Source: Usitatibacter palustris (lineage in GTDB: Bacteria; Pseudomonadota; Gammaproteobacteria; Burkholderiales; Usitatibacteraceae). Taken from it: DNA of 64,000 nt. Made by a program: the position numbers and the translations under genes. Positions 42,086 to 51,820 of this stretch are shown one piece after another. Location of the stretch: assembly GCF_013003985.1 (NCBI RefSeq), contig NZ_CP053073.1, forward strand, positions 1,984,001 through 2,048,000. Reading direction: 5' to 3'. The notes below the pieces were generated by a model. That model was not told where the DNA came from. It did no database searches and saw only the letters and a list, made by a program, of their open reading frames with translations. The stretch's first letter is position 1. Each line of letters opens with the position of its first letter.

Positions 42086-44383
42086 ATGAAGGCCCAGCTG
42101 GCCCCCTCGCAGTCCGCACCCTCGCTTCGCCCCATCGCCGACCTCGTCCGCCGCAGCTTTGTGCCCGCCGCCATCGGCTTCGCCGCCCTGCTCCCGCTGA
42201 CCGCGGTGCACGCGCAAACACCCGCCCCGGCCCCGAAGGATCCGAAGAAGGAAACGACCCTTCCGGAAGTGAAGGTCCAGGGCGATGCGGATGACTTCAA
42301 GACCGAATCGACGCAATCGGTGACGCGCACGGACACGCCGCTGCGCGACATTCCGCAATTCGTGAACATCATTCCCCAGTCGGTGATCCGCTCGCAGAAC
42401 GCGACGTCGCTCACCGATGCACTGCGCAACGTCCCCGGCGTGAGCTACGCCGCGGCCGAAGGCGGCACGCAGGCGAACCAGGTCTTCTACCTGCGCGGCT
42501 TCCCGGCCGGCGGCGACATCTACATCGACGGCGTTCGCGACATCGGCGAGTACAACCGCGATCTTTTCGCGACCGATTCGGTGGAAGTCCTCAAGGGACC
42601 TTCGGCGCTCATGTTCGGCCGCGGCTCTGCGGGCGGCCTCGTGAACCAGACGACCAAGGCCCCGGGCCTCGTGAACAAGAGCGAAGTGGCGCTCACGCTC
42701 GGCGATTTCGACACGAAGCGCATCACCGCCGACGTGAACGGCAACATGGGCGACGACAACGCCTTCCGCATCGCGGCACTCGCCGAGGATTCCGGCGCGT
42801 ACCGCTACCCGCAGGACGTGAAGCGCATGGGCCTCGCGCCCAGCATTCGCTTCGGCATCGGCCACCCGCTGGACATCACGTTGTCGTACTACTACCTCAA
42901 GACCGAGGACGTGACCGACTACGGCCAACCGTCGCTGACGCCCGCGTACACCGGCACCACGAATTTCCAGATGCCGACGATGATCTCGCCGGAAAACTAC
43001 TACGGCTACAAGAACCACGACTTCTCGAACCACGAGACCAATATCGCCACGGCGAAGATCGACTGGCGCATCGACAAGGACACGACGCTGCGCAACGTGA
43101 CGCGCTATGCGGTGTACGAGCGCCAGGTCGAGGCGACGATTTCGACGCTCGCGGGCACTGACGCGAATGGCGCTCCCGTGACGCCCAACACGCCGCTGGA
43201 ACTCCTGCGCGTGACGCGCAACCACGACGGCGGCCGCACGCGCGACAACGACGATGACGTGCTCATCAACCAGACGGACATCACCTGGAAGGGTTCGGCC
43301 GGTGGCATGAAGCACACGGTGCTCGGCGGCCTCGAGCTCGCGCGGGAAAGGCTCCACCGCTGGAACTACATCCTCGACGCGAACCCGAACCTGGCCGGCA
43401 CGCAAGCGCCGACCTCGACGACCTCGTTCCTGAATCCCGATCCGTCGACCCAGCTCACATACACCAAGACGCCGAACGTCCGCGCCAAGGCGCAGGGCGA
43501 TTCCGTGGCGTTCTATGCGCAGGACCAGATGGAGCTCACCGCGCAGTGGAAGGCGCTCCTCGGCCTGCGCTGGGAGCAGTACGACGCGAAGGCGCAAACC
43601 GAGTCCTATTCGACCGGCGTCATCGCGACGGGCCCTTTCAGCCGCAAGGACGACATGTGGAGCGGCCGCGCGGGCGTGATCTACCAGCCGACGGACCAGC
43701 AGTCGTATTACGTTGCCGCCGGCAACTCGTACAACCCGTCGGGTGAGCTCGGCGTTTACGGGGGCACGGGCACCAACCTCTCCGATCCGAACTCGCGCCT
43801 CGATCCCGAAGAGAACCGCAGCTACGAAGGCGGCGCGACCTGGGACTTCGCCAACGGCATGCAGCTTCGCGGCGCGCTCTTCCGCAACGAGAAGATCAAC
43901 GCCCGCATGACGGATCCGGCGAGCAACACCGTGGTCCTCGCCGGCAAGAGACGCGTGGACGGCATCGAGCTCATGCTCGCGGGCCACGTCCTGCCCAACT
44001 GGGAGATCTACGGATCGCTCGCGCTCATGGACGGCAAGATCGTCTCGGGCCCGGACAACGTGAAGGGCAAGACTCCGCTGGGCGTGGCCGATTCCGCGGG
44101 CAACCTCTGGACGGTCTACAAGTTCGGCGGCGGTTGGGAAGTCGGTGGCGGCGTTCGCTACAGCTCGGGTGTCTGGCTGAACGACGCCAACACGGGCGAG
44201 ACCGGCGACTACACGGTGTTCGACCTCACCGCCGCGTACGTGCGTCCGAACTGGGAGATCCGCGTCAACCTGCAGAACGTCGGCGACGAGACTTACTATG
44301 TCGGCGGCTACCAGAACAGTCCCAATCGCGTGCTGCCGGGCTCGCCGCGCGCGACGACCGTGACGTTCCGCTACACGTTCTGA
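42086..44383 (+). CDS. TonB-dependent siderophore receptor
   Basis: 765 residues with an N-terminal export region (about 1-47), then a plug domain: TLPEVKVQGDADDFKTEST, DIPQFVNIIPQSVIRSQNATSL, DALRNVPGVSYAAAEGGTQ and FYLRGFPAGGDIYIDGVRD. It ends in a beta-barrel with the terminal aromatic VTFRYTF. This is the Fiu/FhuE-like siderophore group; the following piuC gene matches that context. It imports a ferric siderophore (perhaps catecholate) across the outer membrane using TonB. Confidence 0.94.
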   Translation: MKAQLAPSQSAPSLRPIADLVRRSFVPAAIGFAALLPLTAVHAQTPAPAPKDPKKETTLPEVKVQGDADDFKTESTQSVTRTDTPLRDIPQFVNIIPQSVIRSQNATSLTDALRNVPGVSYAAAEGGTQANQVFYLRGFPAGGDIYIDGVRDIGEYNRDLFATDSVEVLKGPSALMFGRGSAGGLVNQTTKAPGLVNKSEVALTLGDFDTKRITADVNGNMGDDNAFRIAALAEDSGAYRYPQDVKRMGLAPSIRFGIGHPLDITLSYYYLKTEDVTDYGQPSLTPAYTGTTNFQMPTMISPENYYGYKNHDFSNHETNIATAKIDWRIDKDTTLRNVTRYAVYERQVEATISTLAGTDANGAPVTPNTPLELLRVTRNHDGGRTRDNDDDVLINQTDITWKGSAGGMKHTVLGGLELARERLHRWNYILDANPNLAGTQAPTSTTSFLNPDPSTQLTYTKTPNVRAKAQGDSVAFYAQDQMELTAQWKALLGLRWEQYDAKAQTESYSTGVIATGPFSRKDDMWSGRAGVIYQPTDQQSYYVAAGNSYNPSGELGVYGGTGTNLSDPNSRLDPEENRSYEGGATWDFANGMQLRGALFRNEKINARMTDPASNTVVLAGKRRVDGIELMLAGHVLPNWEIYGSLALMDGKIVSGPDNVKGKTPLGVADSAGNLWTVYKFGGGWEVGGGVRYSSGVWLNDANTGETGDYTVFDLTAAYVRPNWEIRVNLQNVGDETYYVGGYQNSPNRVLPGSPRATTVTFRYTF

Positions 44384-44386
44384 TGG

Positions 44387-44435
44387 AAAAAAAGGGGACA
44401 GTCCCCTTTTCGGAAATGGGGACTGTCCCCTTTTT
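44387..44435. repeat. Double palindrome GGGGACAGTCCCC / GGGGACTGTCCCC
   Basis: Two mutually inverted copies of a 13-base palindrome, each flanked by A or T runs, form a 49-base element that is itself an inverted repeat. It lies between the receptor and piuC and could act as a bidirectional terminator. It looks like an interspersed extragenic repeat. Confidence 0.8.
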
Positions 44436-44464
44436 ACGGCCCGCTACCCGAAAGGCAGCCAACC

Positions 44465-45145
44465 GTGCTTCTTGAGATTCCGGGCGTCCTCACACCCGAG
44501 CAGGTCCAGCGGTTCCGCGCGCGGCTCGATGCCGCGCGCTGGATCGATGGCAACGTCACCTCCGGGCACCAGTCCGCGAAGGCAAAGTACAACGAGCAGA
44601 TTCCCGAAGAGAGCGCCGAAGCGCGCGAGCTCGGCGACGAGATCATCGAAGCGCTTTCCCGCAGCCAACTCTTCATGTCGGCGGCGGTGCCCAAGCAGGT
44701 CTTTCCGCCTCTCTTCAACCGGTACAAGGAAGGAATGACCTTCGGCAGCCATGTCGACTCGGCGATCCGTTCGCACGGGCCGACGCGGGTTCGCATCCGG
44801 ACGGACATTTCCGCAACGATCTTCCTGGCAGCACCCGAGGAGTACGACGGAGGCGAGCTCCTGATCGAGGACACCTACGGCGTGCAGAAGGTGAAGCTCG
44901 CCGCGGGCTCGATGGTCCTCTACCCGGCAACCAGCCTGCACCGCGTCGAACCGATCACGCGCGGTACCCGCATTGCCTCGTTTTTCTGGATCCAGAGCCT
45001 GGTGCGCGAGGACGCCCAGCGCGCCCTGCTGTTCGACCTCGACATGGCGATCATCCGGCTCACGAAGGCGAACCCGGGAGATCCCGCCCTTGTCTCGCTC
45101 ACAGGGGTTTACCATAACCTCTTGCGCATGTGGACGGAGGTGTGA
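44465..45145 (+). CDS. piuC: PKHD-type Fe(II)/2-oxoglutarate hydroxylase PiuC
   Basis: 226 residues. The dioxygenase ligands are His96-x-Asp98 (FGSHVDSAI) and His159 (TSLHRV), with the 2-oxoglutarate Arg169 (GTRIASF). The C-terminal [13 protein letters not shown] region is typical of PiuC/YbiX. These proteins accompany siderophore receptors and are iron-starvation induced; the exact substrate is not known. Start GTG/ATG region at 44465. Confidence 0.92.
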   Translation: MLLEIPGVLTPEQVQRFRARLDAARWIDGNVTSGHQSAKAKYNEQIPEESAEARELGDEIIEALSRSQLFMSAAVPKQVFPPLFNRYKEGMTFGSHVDSAIRSHGPTRVRIRTDISATIFLAAPEEYDGGELLIEDTYGVQKVKLAAGSMVLYPATSLHRVEPITRGTRIASFFWIQSLVREDAQRALLFDLDMAIIRLTKANPGDPALVSLTGVYHNLLRMWTEV

Positions 45146-45147
45146 TC

Positions 45148-45684
45148 ATGAAGACGCGATACCTGGTCCTGGCCCTTTTCGGCGTTCTCGCCACCGCGGC
45201 GTTCGCCGCCCCGCCGGTCGTGACGGTGACGTATGTCGATCCCGACAAATTCACCGACGTGAAGTACGACTACATCCCGAACGCGAAGGAACGCGAGCAC
45301 ATCCTCGGGGAGCTCAAGAAGTACATCGAGGAGCGAGCGGCCAAGCGCCTGCCCGACGGCAGCAAGCTCGACGTGACCGTCACCGACGTGGACATGGCCG
45401 GTGGCTTCGACATGCCTGCAGGCGCTTCGGGCCTGTGGCGCACGCGGCTGGTGAAGGACATCTATCCGCCGCGGATGAACCTCGCGTTCAAGCTCACGGG
45501 CGACGACGGCAAGACGGTGAGCGAGGGCGAGCGCAAGCTCGTCGACCTCGGGTTCCTCATGGGCAACTACTCGATGAGCTCCGACATGCTGCGCTTCGAG
45601 AAGAAGATGCTCGATGCGTGGATCAGCAAGGAATTCCCGGGCGCGCCCAAGGCCGCCGCAAATGCGAGGGCACCACGGCCATGA
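45148..45684 (+). CDS. DUF3016 exported protein
   Basis: 178 residues from ATG 45148 with a signal peptide ([17 protein letters not shown]) and the DUF3016 pattern [66 protein letters not shown] and [15 protein letters not shown]. Periplasmic; function unknown. The stop overlaps the bacterioferritin ATG (ATGA). Confidence 0.87.
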   Translation: MKTRYLVLALFGVLATAAFAAPPVVTVTYVDPDKFTDVKYDYIPNAKEREHILGELKKYIEERAAKRLPDGSKLDVTVTDVDMAGGFDMPAGASGLWRTRLVKDIYPPRMNLAFKLTGDDGKTVSEGERKLVDLGFLMGNYSMSSDMLRFEKKMLDAWISKEFPGAPKAAANARAPRP

Positions 45685-46163
45685 AGGGCGACAAGAAGGT
45701 CATCCAGCTGCTCAATCGTCAGCTCACGCGCGAGCTCACGGCCGTCAACCAGTACTTCCTCCACGCGCGCATGTACAAGCAATGGGGCCTCGTGAAGCTG
45801 GGCGAGGTGGAATACCGCGAGTCGATCGAGGAGATGAAGCACGCGGACGCGCTGATCGAGCGCATCCTCATGCTCGACGGCCTGCCCAACCTCCAGGATC
45901 TCGGCAAGCTCTCCATCGGCGAGAACGCGCCCGAGATGCTCGCCGCCGACCTCGCCGTCGAGCAAGGCTCCCAGGTTTCGCTCAAGGAAGCCATTGCGCA
46001 CTGCGAAACGGTGAAGGACTACGTCTCCCGCGAGATCCTCGAGGAGATCCTCGACGACACCGAGGAGCACATCGACTGGATCGAGACGCAGATCGATCTC
46101 ATCGCGAAGGTCGGCCTGCAGAACTTCCTGCAATCGCAGATGCACACGGGAAGTGCCTCGTGA
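45681..46163 (+). CDS. bfr: Bacterioferritin
   Basis: 160 residues, the full family length. Ferroxidase ligands Glu18 ([16 protein letters not shown]), Glu51 and His54, Glu94, and Glu127 and His130 (TEEHIDWIE) are present, and Met52 (EEMKHAD) is the heme ligand that marks true bacterioferritin. It forms a 24-subunit iron-storage shell; Bfd from this island can release the iron. Coupled by overlapping codons on both sides. Confidence 0.95.
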   Translation: MKGDKKVIQLLNRQLTRELTAVNQYFLHARMYKQWGLVKLGEVEYRESIEEMKHADALIERILMLDGLPNLQDLGKLSIGENAPEMLAADLAVEQGSQVSLKEAIAHCETVKDYVSREILEEILDDTEEHIDWIETQIDLIAKVGLQNFLQSQMHTGSAS

Positions 46164-46495
46164 GGCGGGTACTCGCCGCAGCACTCACCGCGTTCGTCCT
46201 GCCCGCTGCCGCGCACACGTCCGATTGCACGCGCTTCGAAGGCATCGACAAGGCGCGTTGCGAAAGGCACTCCACGATGTTTCTCAAGTGCGGCATGGTG
46301 AAGGGCGAAGCCCATCACGAATGCGACCGCGAGTACCTCGTCGCCAATCCGCTCCAGTGCGGCTCGCTCAGCGGAACAGATGCGCAACGCTGCGAAAAGG
46401 AGAACGCGGCGTTCAAGTCATGCCAAGATCTCAAGGGCAGCGCGTTCGGCAGCTGCGTGCGCAAGACGATCAACGAAAGCCCAATGGGTCACTGA
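46160..46495 (+). CDS. Exported 8-cysteine protein next to bacterioferritin
   Basis: 111 residues from GTG 46160, which overlaps the bfr stop. A signal peptide ([18 protein letters not shown]) is followed by a short mature protein with eight cysteines (SDC, ARC, KCG, HEC, QCG, RCE, SCQ, SCV), enough for four disulfides, and many charged residues. No family recognised. Coupling to bfr suggests an iron-linked periplasmic role, by position only. Confidence 0.65.
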   Translation: MRRVLAAALTAFVLPAAAHTSDCTRFEGIDKARCERHSTMFLKCGMVKGEAHHECDREYLVANPLQCGSLSGTDAQRCEKENAAFKSCQDLKGSAFGSCVRKTINESPMGH

Positions 46496-46527
46496 TGAAA
46501 AACCGCCGCTGAAGCTCCGGGAACGAA

Positions 46528-47712
46528 ATGAAACCCAACGACATGAAGCCCACGTTCAAGTGGGATGACCCGCTCCTCCTCGAAGACCTGCTGACCGAAG
46601 AAGAGCGCATGGTGCGCGACAGCGCCCGCGCCTGGTGCCAGGAGAAGCTCCTGCCGCGCGTCACCAACGCCCATCGCCATGAAGTCTTCGACCCCGCCGT
46701 CTTCCACGAGATGGGCGCGCTCGGCTTCCTCGGCTCGACCATCGACGGTTACGGCTGCGCCGGCGTGAACCACGTCTCCTACGGCCTCATCGCGCGCGAG
46801 ATCGAGCGCGTCGATTCGGGCTACCGCTCCGGCATGAGCGTGCAGTCTTCGCTCGTCATGCACCCGATCCACGCGTACGGCACCGAGGAGCAGCGCAAGA
46901 AGTGGCTCCCGAAGCTCGCGACCGGCGAGCTGCTCGGCTGCTTCGGACTCACCGAACCCGACTTCGGGTCGGATGCGGGCGGCATGACGACGCGCGCGAA
47001 GAAGGTCGATGGCGGCTACAAGATGAACGGCGCGAAGATGTGGATCAGCCACGCACCGGTGGCCGACATCTTCGTCGTGTGGGCGAAGGACGATGCGGAC
47101 GACATCCGCGGCTTCGTGCTCGAGAAGGGCATGAAGGGCCTCACCGCGCCGAAGATCGAAGGCAAGTTCAGCCTGCGCACGTCGATCACCGGCGAAGTCG
47201 TGATGGCCGATGTCTTCGTGCCCGACGAGAACCTGCTGCCCAATGTGAAGGGCCTCAAGGGGCCGTTCGGCTGCCTCAACAAGGCGCGCTTCGGTATTTC
47301 GTGGGGCACGATGGGCGCGGCCGAATTCTGCTGGCACGCCGCGCGCCAGTACACGATGGATCGCAAGGCGTTCGGCAAGCCCCTCGCCGCGAACCAGCTC
47401 GTGCAGAAGAAACTCTCCGACATGCTCACCGAGATCACGCTGGGCCTGCATGCAGCCCTGCGCCTCGGACGCCTGATGGATGAAGGCCGCGCGACGCCCG
47501 AGATGATCTCGCTCATGAAGCGCAACAACTGCGGCAAGGCGCTCGACATCGCGCGAGTGGCACGGGACATGCATGGGGGTAACGGCGTCGCGGACGAATT
47601 CCATGTGATCCGCCATGTCCTGAACCTTGAAGCCGTCAACACGTACGAAGGCACCCACGACATCCACGCGCTCATCCTCGGGCGCGCCCAGACGGGCATT
47701 TCCGCTTTCTGA
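46528..47712 (+). CDS. gcdH: Glutaryl-CoA dehydrogenase
   Basis: 394 residues (a second ATG at 46543 is possible). Acyl-CoA dehydrogenase with the glutaryl-CoA set: [68 protein letters not shown], the Arg and the catalytic Glu in [20 protein letters not shown]. It oxidises and decarboxylates glutaryl-CoA to crotonyl-CoA (lysine and aromatic catabolism). It is the first gene after the iron island and may be a separate unit. Confidence 0.94.
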   Translation: MKPNDMKPTFKWDDPLLLEDLLTEEERMVRDSARAWCQEKLLPRVTNAHRHEVFDPAVFHEMGALGFLGSTIDGYGCAGVNHVSYGLIAREIERVDSGYRSGMSVQSSLVMHPIHAYGTEEQRKKWLPKLATGELLGCFGLTEPDFGSDAGGMTTRAKKVDGGYKMNGAKMWISHAPVADIFVVWAKDDADDIRGFVLEKGMKGLTAPKIEGKFSLRTSITGEVVMADVFVPDENLLPNVKGLKGPFGCLNKARFGISWGTMGAAEFCWHAARQYTMDRKAFGKPLAANQLVQKKLSDMLTEITLGLHAALRLGRLMDEGRATPEMISLMKRNNCGKALDIARVARDMHGGNGVADEFHVIRHVLNLEAVNTYEGTHDIHALILGRAQTGISAF

Positions 47713-47740
47713 GCGCCTGCTCGTAGCACTCCTGCTGGCG

Positions 47741-48529
47741 ATGCCCTTCGCCACGCAGGACGCGCAGGTTGTGCCCGTCGCACCGCAAGAACCCCACGCC
47801 TCGGCGGGTCGCGTCACCTCCCCCTCGCCAGCCCCACCGGCGCCGCGCGACTATCGCGACTTCGTCGAAGCCAGGCGCGAGCAACTGGCCGCGATCGACG
47901 TTGCCTACGAAGTCTCGCAGGCGCTCGAAGAGTGCTACGCCGTTTCACTCGCGATCCCCGAGGCGCCTGCCTTCAAGCTCGTCGCGATGAGCCAGTCCTG
48001 GCCCGCGCTCGCGGCCTCGGAGGCGCTCACGATTCCCTGCCGCGGATTCGAGGGCCATCGCATCCACCCCGGTGAAGTCCTGTCGCTGTTGCGCTACGCG
48101 GCCGACGGCGGCGAGCCGCGCGCACGCGCGCGCCTGCTGCTGATGCGCGACGTCGCCGCACCAAAGGAATCGGCGCTGGAGGAAATCCCCTGGCTGCTCG
48201 CATCGAAGGACGCGGGCATCGTGCGCGACGTCGGGGCCTTCCTCGCGCGTGGCGAAACGGACGTCCGGCTGGGCGGCGAGGATGTCGCGGCGAAAGTGTC
48301 GGTGATCGCGTGGGAGCTCGCGGCGTGTGACCTGGGTTACGCGTGCGGTCCGGAAAGCCGCATCACGCTCGCGCAGTGCGCGTTCTCCGAAGCGTGTTCG
48401 GCGGGAAGCTACGAGCAGGCGCTGGAGATTGTCGAGCCGCCGGAAACGCTCGCGCGGGCACGCGCATTGCGCGACGGCATCGTGCGCGCGCTGGGCGCAG
48501 GCGACTGGCGCTGGCTGGGCCTGCGCTAG
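47741..48529 (+). CDS. Hypothetical exported protein
   Basis: About 262 residues if ATG 47741 is used. The frame upstream encodes a good signal peptide core ([19 protein letters not shown]), so a non-ATG start near 47715 is likely. Helical repeats rich in Ala/Glu and six or more cysteines (EECYAV, IPCRGF, AACDLGYACG, AQCAF, EACSAG) are visible. No family recognised. It begins inside or next to the gcdH 3' end. Confidence 0.6.
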   Translation: MPFATQDAQVVPVAPQEPHASAGRVTSPSPAPPAPRDYRDFVEARREQLAAIDVAYEVSQALEECYAVSLAIPEAPAFKLVAMSQSWPALAASEALTIPCRGFEGHRIHPGEVLSLLRYAADGGEPRARARLLLMRDVAAPKESALEEIPWLLASKDAGIVRDVGAFLARGETDVRLGGEDVAAKVSVIAWELAACDLGYACGPESRITLAQCAFSEACSAGSYEQALEIVEPPETLARARALRDGIVRALGAGDWRWLGLR

Positions 48530-48535
48530 CGCGGG

Positions 48536-48979
48536 CTAGTGCTGGATTTCGTCGAGTCCAAGGTCGGACGAGACGGCGAACGCGTCCACGCCTTCGTCCT
48601 GCAGCTCGGCCGCTTCGTCGGGCGTGACGCTGCCGCGGATGCCGCGCTGCTCTTCCTCGCCGTAGTGGATGCGCTTGGCGATCTCGGCGAACTCGCGGCC
48701 GACGTCCTCCGTGTTCTTCAGGAGAAACGCGCGCAGTTCACCGATCGCCTTGGTGCGAATCGCAGCGGCGTTGGGATCGGGCTCGCTCGGGGGCGGGCTC
48801 GGCGCGGCCGAACCATGCGTGTGCACGTACGGCGCCGACGGAAGCTTCTCGACGCGCTTCGAGCCGCAGGCCGGGCACTCGAGGTGGCCTGCATCACGCA
48901 GCTTTTCGAACGCATCAGCCGAGCCGTACCAGCCTTCGAAGGCGTGGCCGGCGTTGCAAGTGAGGGCGTAGACGATCAT
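48536..48979 (-). CDS. DUF1178 family protein
   Basis: 147 residues with a zinc-ribbon-like N-terminus (YALTCNAGHAFEGWYGS, Cys8, then HLECPACGSKRVEKLPSAP) and the typical end IRGSVTPDEAAELQDEGVDAFAV. DUF1178 proteins are common beside malonate or enoyl-CoA genes in Proteobacteria; function unknown. Its ATG overlaps the malonyl-CoA decarboxylase stop (ATGA). Confidence 0.87.
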   Translation of the reverse strand: MIVYALTCNAGHAFEGWYGSADAFEKLRDAGHLECPACGSKRVEKLPSAPYVHTHGSAAPSPPPSEPDPNAAAIRTKAIGELRAFLLKNTEDVGREFAEIAKRIHYGEEEQRGIRGSVTPDEAAELQDEGVDAFAVSSDLGLDEIQH

Positions 48980-50310
48980 GACGTTGACATGGGGGCGCTC
49001 GCGGTCGATTCAACCACCCCCTGCGCCTCCCGGGCGGCCCGTTCCACGGCGTCCGAATGCACGACCTTGTGACCCTTCACGTACGTCTCGTGGTTGTTCT
49101 CGACGTCGCCGAGGTCGTAGACGTAATTGACCATCAGCCCGAACGATTGCGCGAGGCCCTTGTGCGAAGCATCGGCCTGCCAGTTGATGCGTTCGAGCCG
49201 CGCGCCGTTGCCCAGGTGGAAACGCGCAACCGGATCGCGCACGTGCCCTGCATCCCATTCACGCGTGAGGTACCAGGCGGCGAGGTTCTCGAGCGGTGCA
49301 CGCGCTTCGGCGGGCGGGAGCAAATCCGAACGCAGTGCCGCGAGGACAGCGGCACCGAGCGGCACGCCGGCCGACGCCTTGCGCTTGAGCCACGCACGAA
49401 ACCCGGGCACCGGCGAGAGCGTTGCGAAGATCTTCACGTTGGGGAGCTCGGCATGCAGATCCGCCGCGACCTGCTTGATCAGGAAGTTGCCGAACGAGAT
49501 GCCGCGCATCCCCGCCTGGCAGCTCGTGATCGAATAGAACACGGCGCACTTCGCGCGGCGCGGATCGCCGATCGTGCTCTCGGGCGCGAGGATGGGACCG
49601 ACCGCCGCGGGCAGCTCATCGACGAACGCAACTTCCACGAACACGAGCGGCTCGTCGGCCAGCGCCGGATGGAAGAAGCCGAAGCAGCGGCGGTCGTTCT
49701 CCAGGCGGCGCTTGAGATCGGGAAAGCCCTGGATCTCGTGCACGGCCTCGTACGCAATCAGTTTCTCGAGCGTGGCCGCGGGCGAACGCCAGTCGATGCG
49801 CTTCAGCTCGAGGAAGCCGCGGTTGAACCAGGAGCCGAGCAAGTGCGTGAGGTCCTGGTCGACGATCGCCAGATGCGGGCGATCGCGCAATTCGTCGAGC
49901 AGCGCGCGACGCAGGCCGACGAGCACCGCGGTGCCGCCCGGCGCCATGTTCATTCGCCGGAAGACTTCCTGGCGCGGCGGTTCCACGAAGCGCTGCAGCA
50001 GCGCGTGGTTGGCGGGCGTGGGATCGCGATGCCAGGCCTGTGCGGCCTCGAGCACCGCATTGCGATCGGGGGAGAATTCGCGCGCGAGCGTATCGAAGAA
50101 GCGCCGGCGTCCCTCCACGCCCAGACCCGAATACATTGTCACCGCGCGTCGCGCCATGGCGGCACCCGTTGCCTCGCCACGCTCCGTGATCAACATATGC
50201 AACAGCCGCGCGAGACGATCGGCCTGGCGCTCTTCCTTCGAACGCACAACACCCGCCGCCGCTCCGGTGAGGGAACTCACGACGCGACGAATCAGGGAAC
50301 CGGCTTCCAC
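48976..50310 (-). CDS. Malonyl-CoA decarboxylase
   Basis: 444 residues from GTG 50310 (two bases after the matB stop, with GGGAGGA before it). The N-terminal helical domain is followed by the catalytic half: CFGFFHPALADEPLVFVEVAF, YSITSCQAGMRGISFGNFLIKQV and FATLSPVPGFRAWL, the motifs of malonyl-CoA decarboxylase. The His/Ser active-site region is in place. It converts malonyl-CoA to acetyl-CoA and CO2, working directly after MatB. Cytoplasmic. Confidence 0.93.
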   Translation of the reverse strand: MEAGSLIRRVVSSLTGAAAGVVRSKEERQADRLARLLHMLITERGEATGAAMARRAVTMYSGLGVEGRRRFFDTLAREFSPDRNAVLEAAQAWHRDPTPANHALLQRFVEPPRQEVFRRMNMAPGGTAVLVGLRRALLDELRDRPHLAIVDQDLTHLLGSWFNRGFLELKRIDWRSPAATLEKLIAYEAVHEIQGFPDLKRRLENDRRCFGFFHPALADEPLVFVEVAFVDELPAAVGPILAPESTIGDPRRAKCAVFYSITSCQAGMRGISFGNFLIKQVAADLHAELPNVKIFATLSPVPGFRAWLKRKASAGVPLGAAVLAALRSDLLPPAEARAPLENLAAWYLTREWDAGHVRDPVARFHLGNGARLERINWQADASHKGLAQSFGLMVNYVYDLGDVENNHETYVKGHKVVHSDAVERAAREAQGVVESTASAPMSTS

Positions 50311-50311
50311 G

Positions 50312-51820
50312 TCATCCTCCCGAGTAACGATCGCGCAGCACGTTCTTCTGGACCTTGCCCATCGCGTTCCTGGGAAGCTCCTCAACGAAGTAGACCCGCT
50401 TGGGCACCTTGAAGTTCGCAAGGCGGGCCCTGAGTGCCGCAATCACATCCGCTTCACTGGGTTTCGCTTCGGCCTTCGCGACGATGATCGCCGTGACCGC
50501 TTCGCCGAAATCCTTGTGCGGCACACCGACCACCGCGGATTCGTGAACGCCGGGCAGCTCGTCGAGCGCGATTTCCACTTCCTTCGGATAGACGTTGTAG
50601 CCGCCAGTGATGATGAGATCCTTCGAGCGCCCGACGATCGAGAGGTAGCCGTCGTGCGAGAACGTGCCGACGTCGCCCGTCCTGAAGAAGCCGTCGGGCG
50701 TGAACTCTTCCTTGTTCTTCTCGGGGAGGCGCCAGTAGCCGGTGAGCACGTTCGGGCCGCGGACCTCGATCTGGCCGATGTCGCCGGGCTCGCAATGGCC
50801 GCCGGCTTCGTCGATCACGCGAACCTCGGTGCCCGGCAGCGGCGGGCCCACCGTGCCCGCTCGGCGATCGCCTTCGAGCGGATTGGAGGTCAGCATCCCG
50901 GTTTCGGTCATGCCGTAGCGCTCGAGGATGCGCTGCCCCGTGCGCTCCTCGAAGGCGATGTGCGTCTCCGCGAGCAGCGGCGCCGACCCCGAGATGAAGA
51001 GGCGCATGTTCGCGCAGGCGTCCTTCGTGAGATCGGGCGATTCGAGCAGCCGCGTATAGAAGGTCGGCACGCCCATGAAGACCGTCGAGGTGCGGAACTC
51101 CGCGAGCGCGCGGTCGGCGTCGAACTTCGCGTGGAAGCGCATCGACGTGCCGTTCATCAGCACGCAGTGGCAGGCGACGAAAAGACCGTGGACGTGGAAC
51201 AGCGGCAGCATGTGCACCAGCACATCGGCCGGGCCGAATCCCCACGCCTTGTGCAACACCTCGGCATTCGAACCGAGGTTGCGGTGCGTGATCATCGCGC
51301 CCTTCGAGCGGCCCGTCGTTCCCGAGGTGTAGAGGATCGCGGCGAGATCGTCCGGATCGCGCGGGACAGTTGCGAACGTGCTCGCCGCACTCTTGGTCGC
51401 CTGGACGAAAGTCCCCTGCCCGTTCGCGGTCAGCGTGAAGAGGTTCTTGATGCCGCGCGCGGCCGCAAGCGGTTGCAGCCACGGAATCGACGCGGACTGC
51501 GTGATGACGGCACCGGGTTCGGCGTTGTCGAGGAAGTACGCGACTTCCTTCGCCTGGTAGGCGGAGTTCAGCGGAAGGTAGACGAGTCCCGCGCGCAGGC
51601 ACGCGAGGTAGACCAGCAATGCCTCGGGCGACTTCTCCACCTGCACGGCAACGCGGTCGCCGGGCGCGAGGCCAAGGCCCGCGAAGAACGATGCATACCG
51701 TGCGCTCGTCGCTTCGGCCTCGGCATACGTCAGGACCCGGCCGTGATCGAGGTGGAGGAGCGGCGCCGAGCGATCGGCGGGAAAACGGGATTCGAAGAGT
51801 GTGTAGAGATTGGCGTCCAT
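50312..51820 (-). CDS. matB: Malonyl-CoA synthetase
   Basis: 502 residues of the ANL acyl-CoA synthetase family: A3 core TSGTTGRSKGAMITH, the MatB-typical RYGMTETGMLTSNPLEGDRRAG, GRSKDLIITGGYNVYP hinge and the C-terminal catalytic lysine (NAMGKVQK). It makes malonyl-CoA from malonate, ATP and CoA. Its ATG overlaps the previous gene stop and it is followed two bases later by the decarboxylase, making a MatB-MatA pathway for malonate. Confidence 0.94.
   Translation of the reverse strand: MDANLYTLFESRFPADRSAPLLHLDHGRVLTYAEAEATSARYASFFAGLGLAPGDRVAVQVEKSPEALLVYLACLRAGLVYLPLNSAYQAKEVAYFLDNAEPGAVITQSASIPWLQPLAAARGIKNLFTLTANGQGTFVQATKSAASTFATVPRDPDDLAAILYTSGTTGRSKGAMITHRNLGSNAEVLHKAWGFGPADVLVHMLPLFHVHGLFVACHCVLMNGTSMRFHAKFDADRALAEFRTSTVFMGVPTFYTRLLESPDLTKDACANMRLFISGSAPLLAETHIAFEERTGQRILERYGMTETGMLTSNPLEGDRRAGTVGPPLPGTEVRVIDEAGGHCEPGDIGQIEVRGPNVLTGYWRLPEKNKEEFTPDGFFRTGDVGTFSHDGYLSIVGRSKDLIITGGYNVYPKEVEIALDELPGVHESAVVGVPHKDFGEAVTAIIVAKAEAKPSEADVIAALRARLANFKVPKRVYFVEELPRNAMGKVQKNVLRDRYSGG

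Noticed and set aside
40037..43987. A 1316-codon open frame on the minus strand
   Set aside because: It lies wholly opposite tonB, FTR1 and the siderophore receptor, which have clear domains. The antisense product is Arg/Glu/His-rich low complexity, as expected from GC-rich codon shadows.
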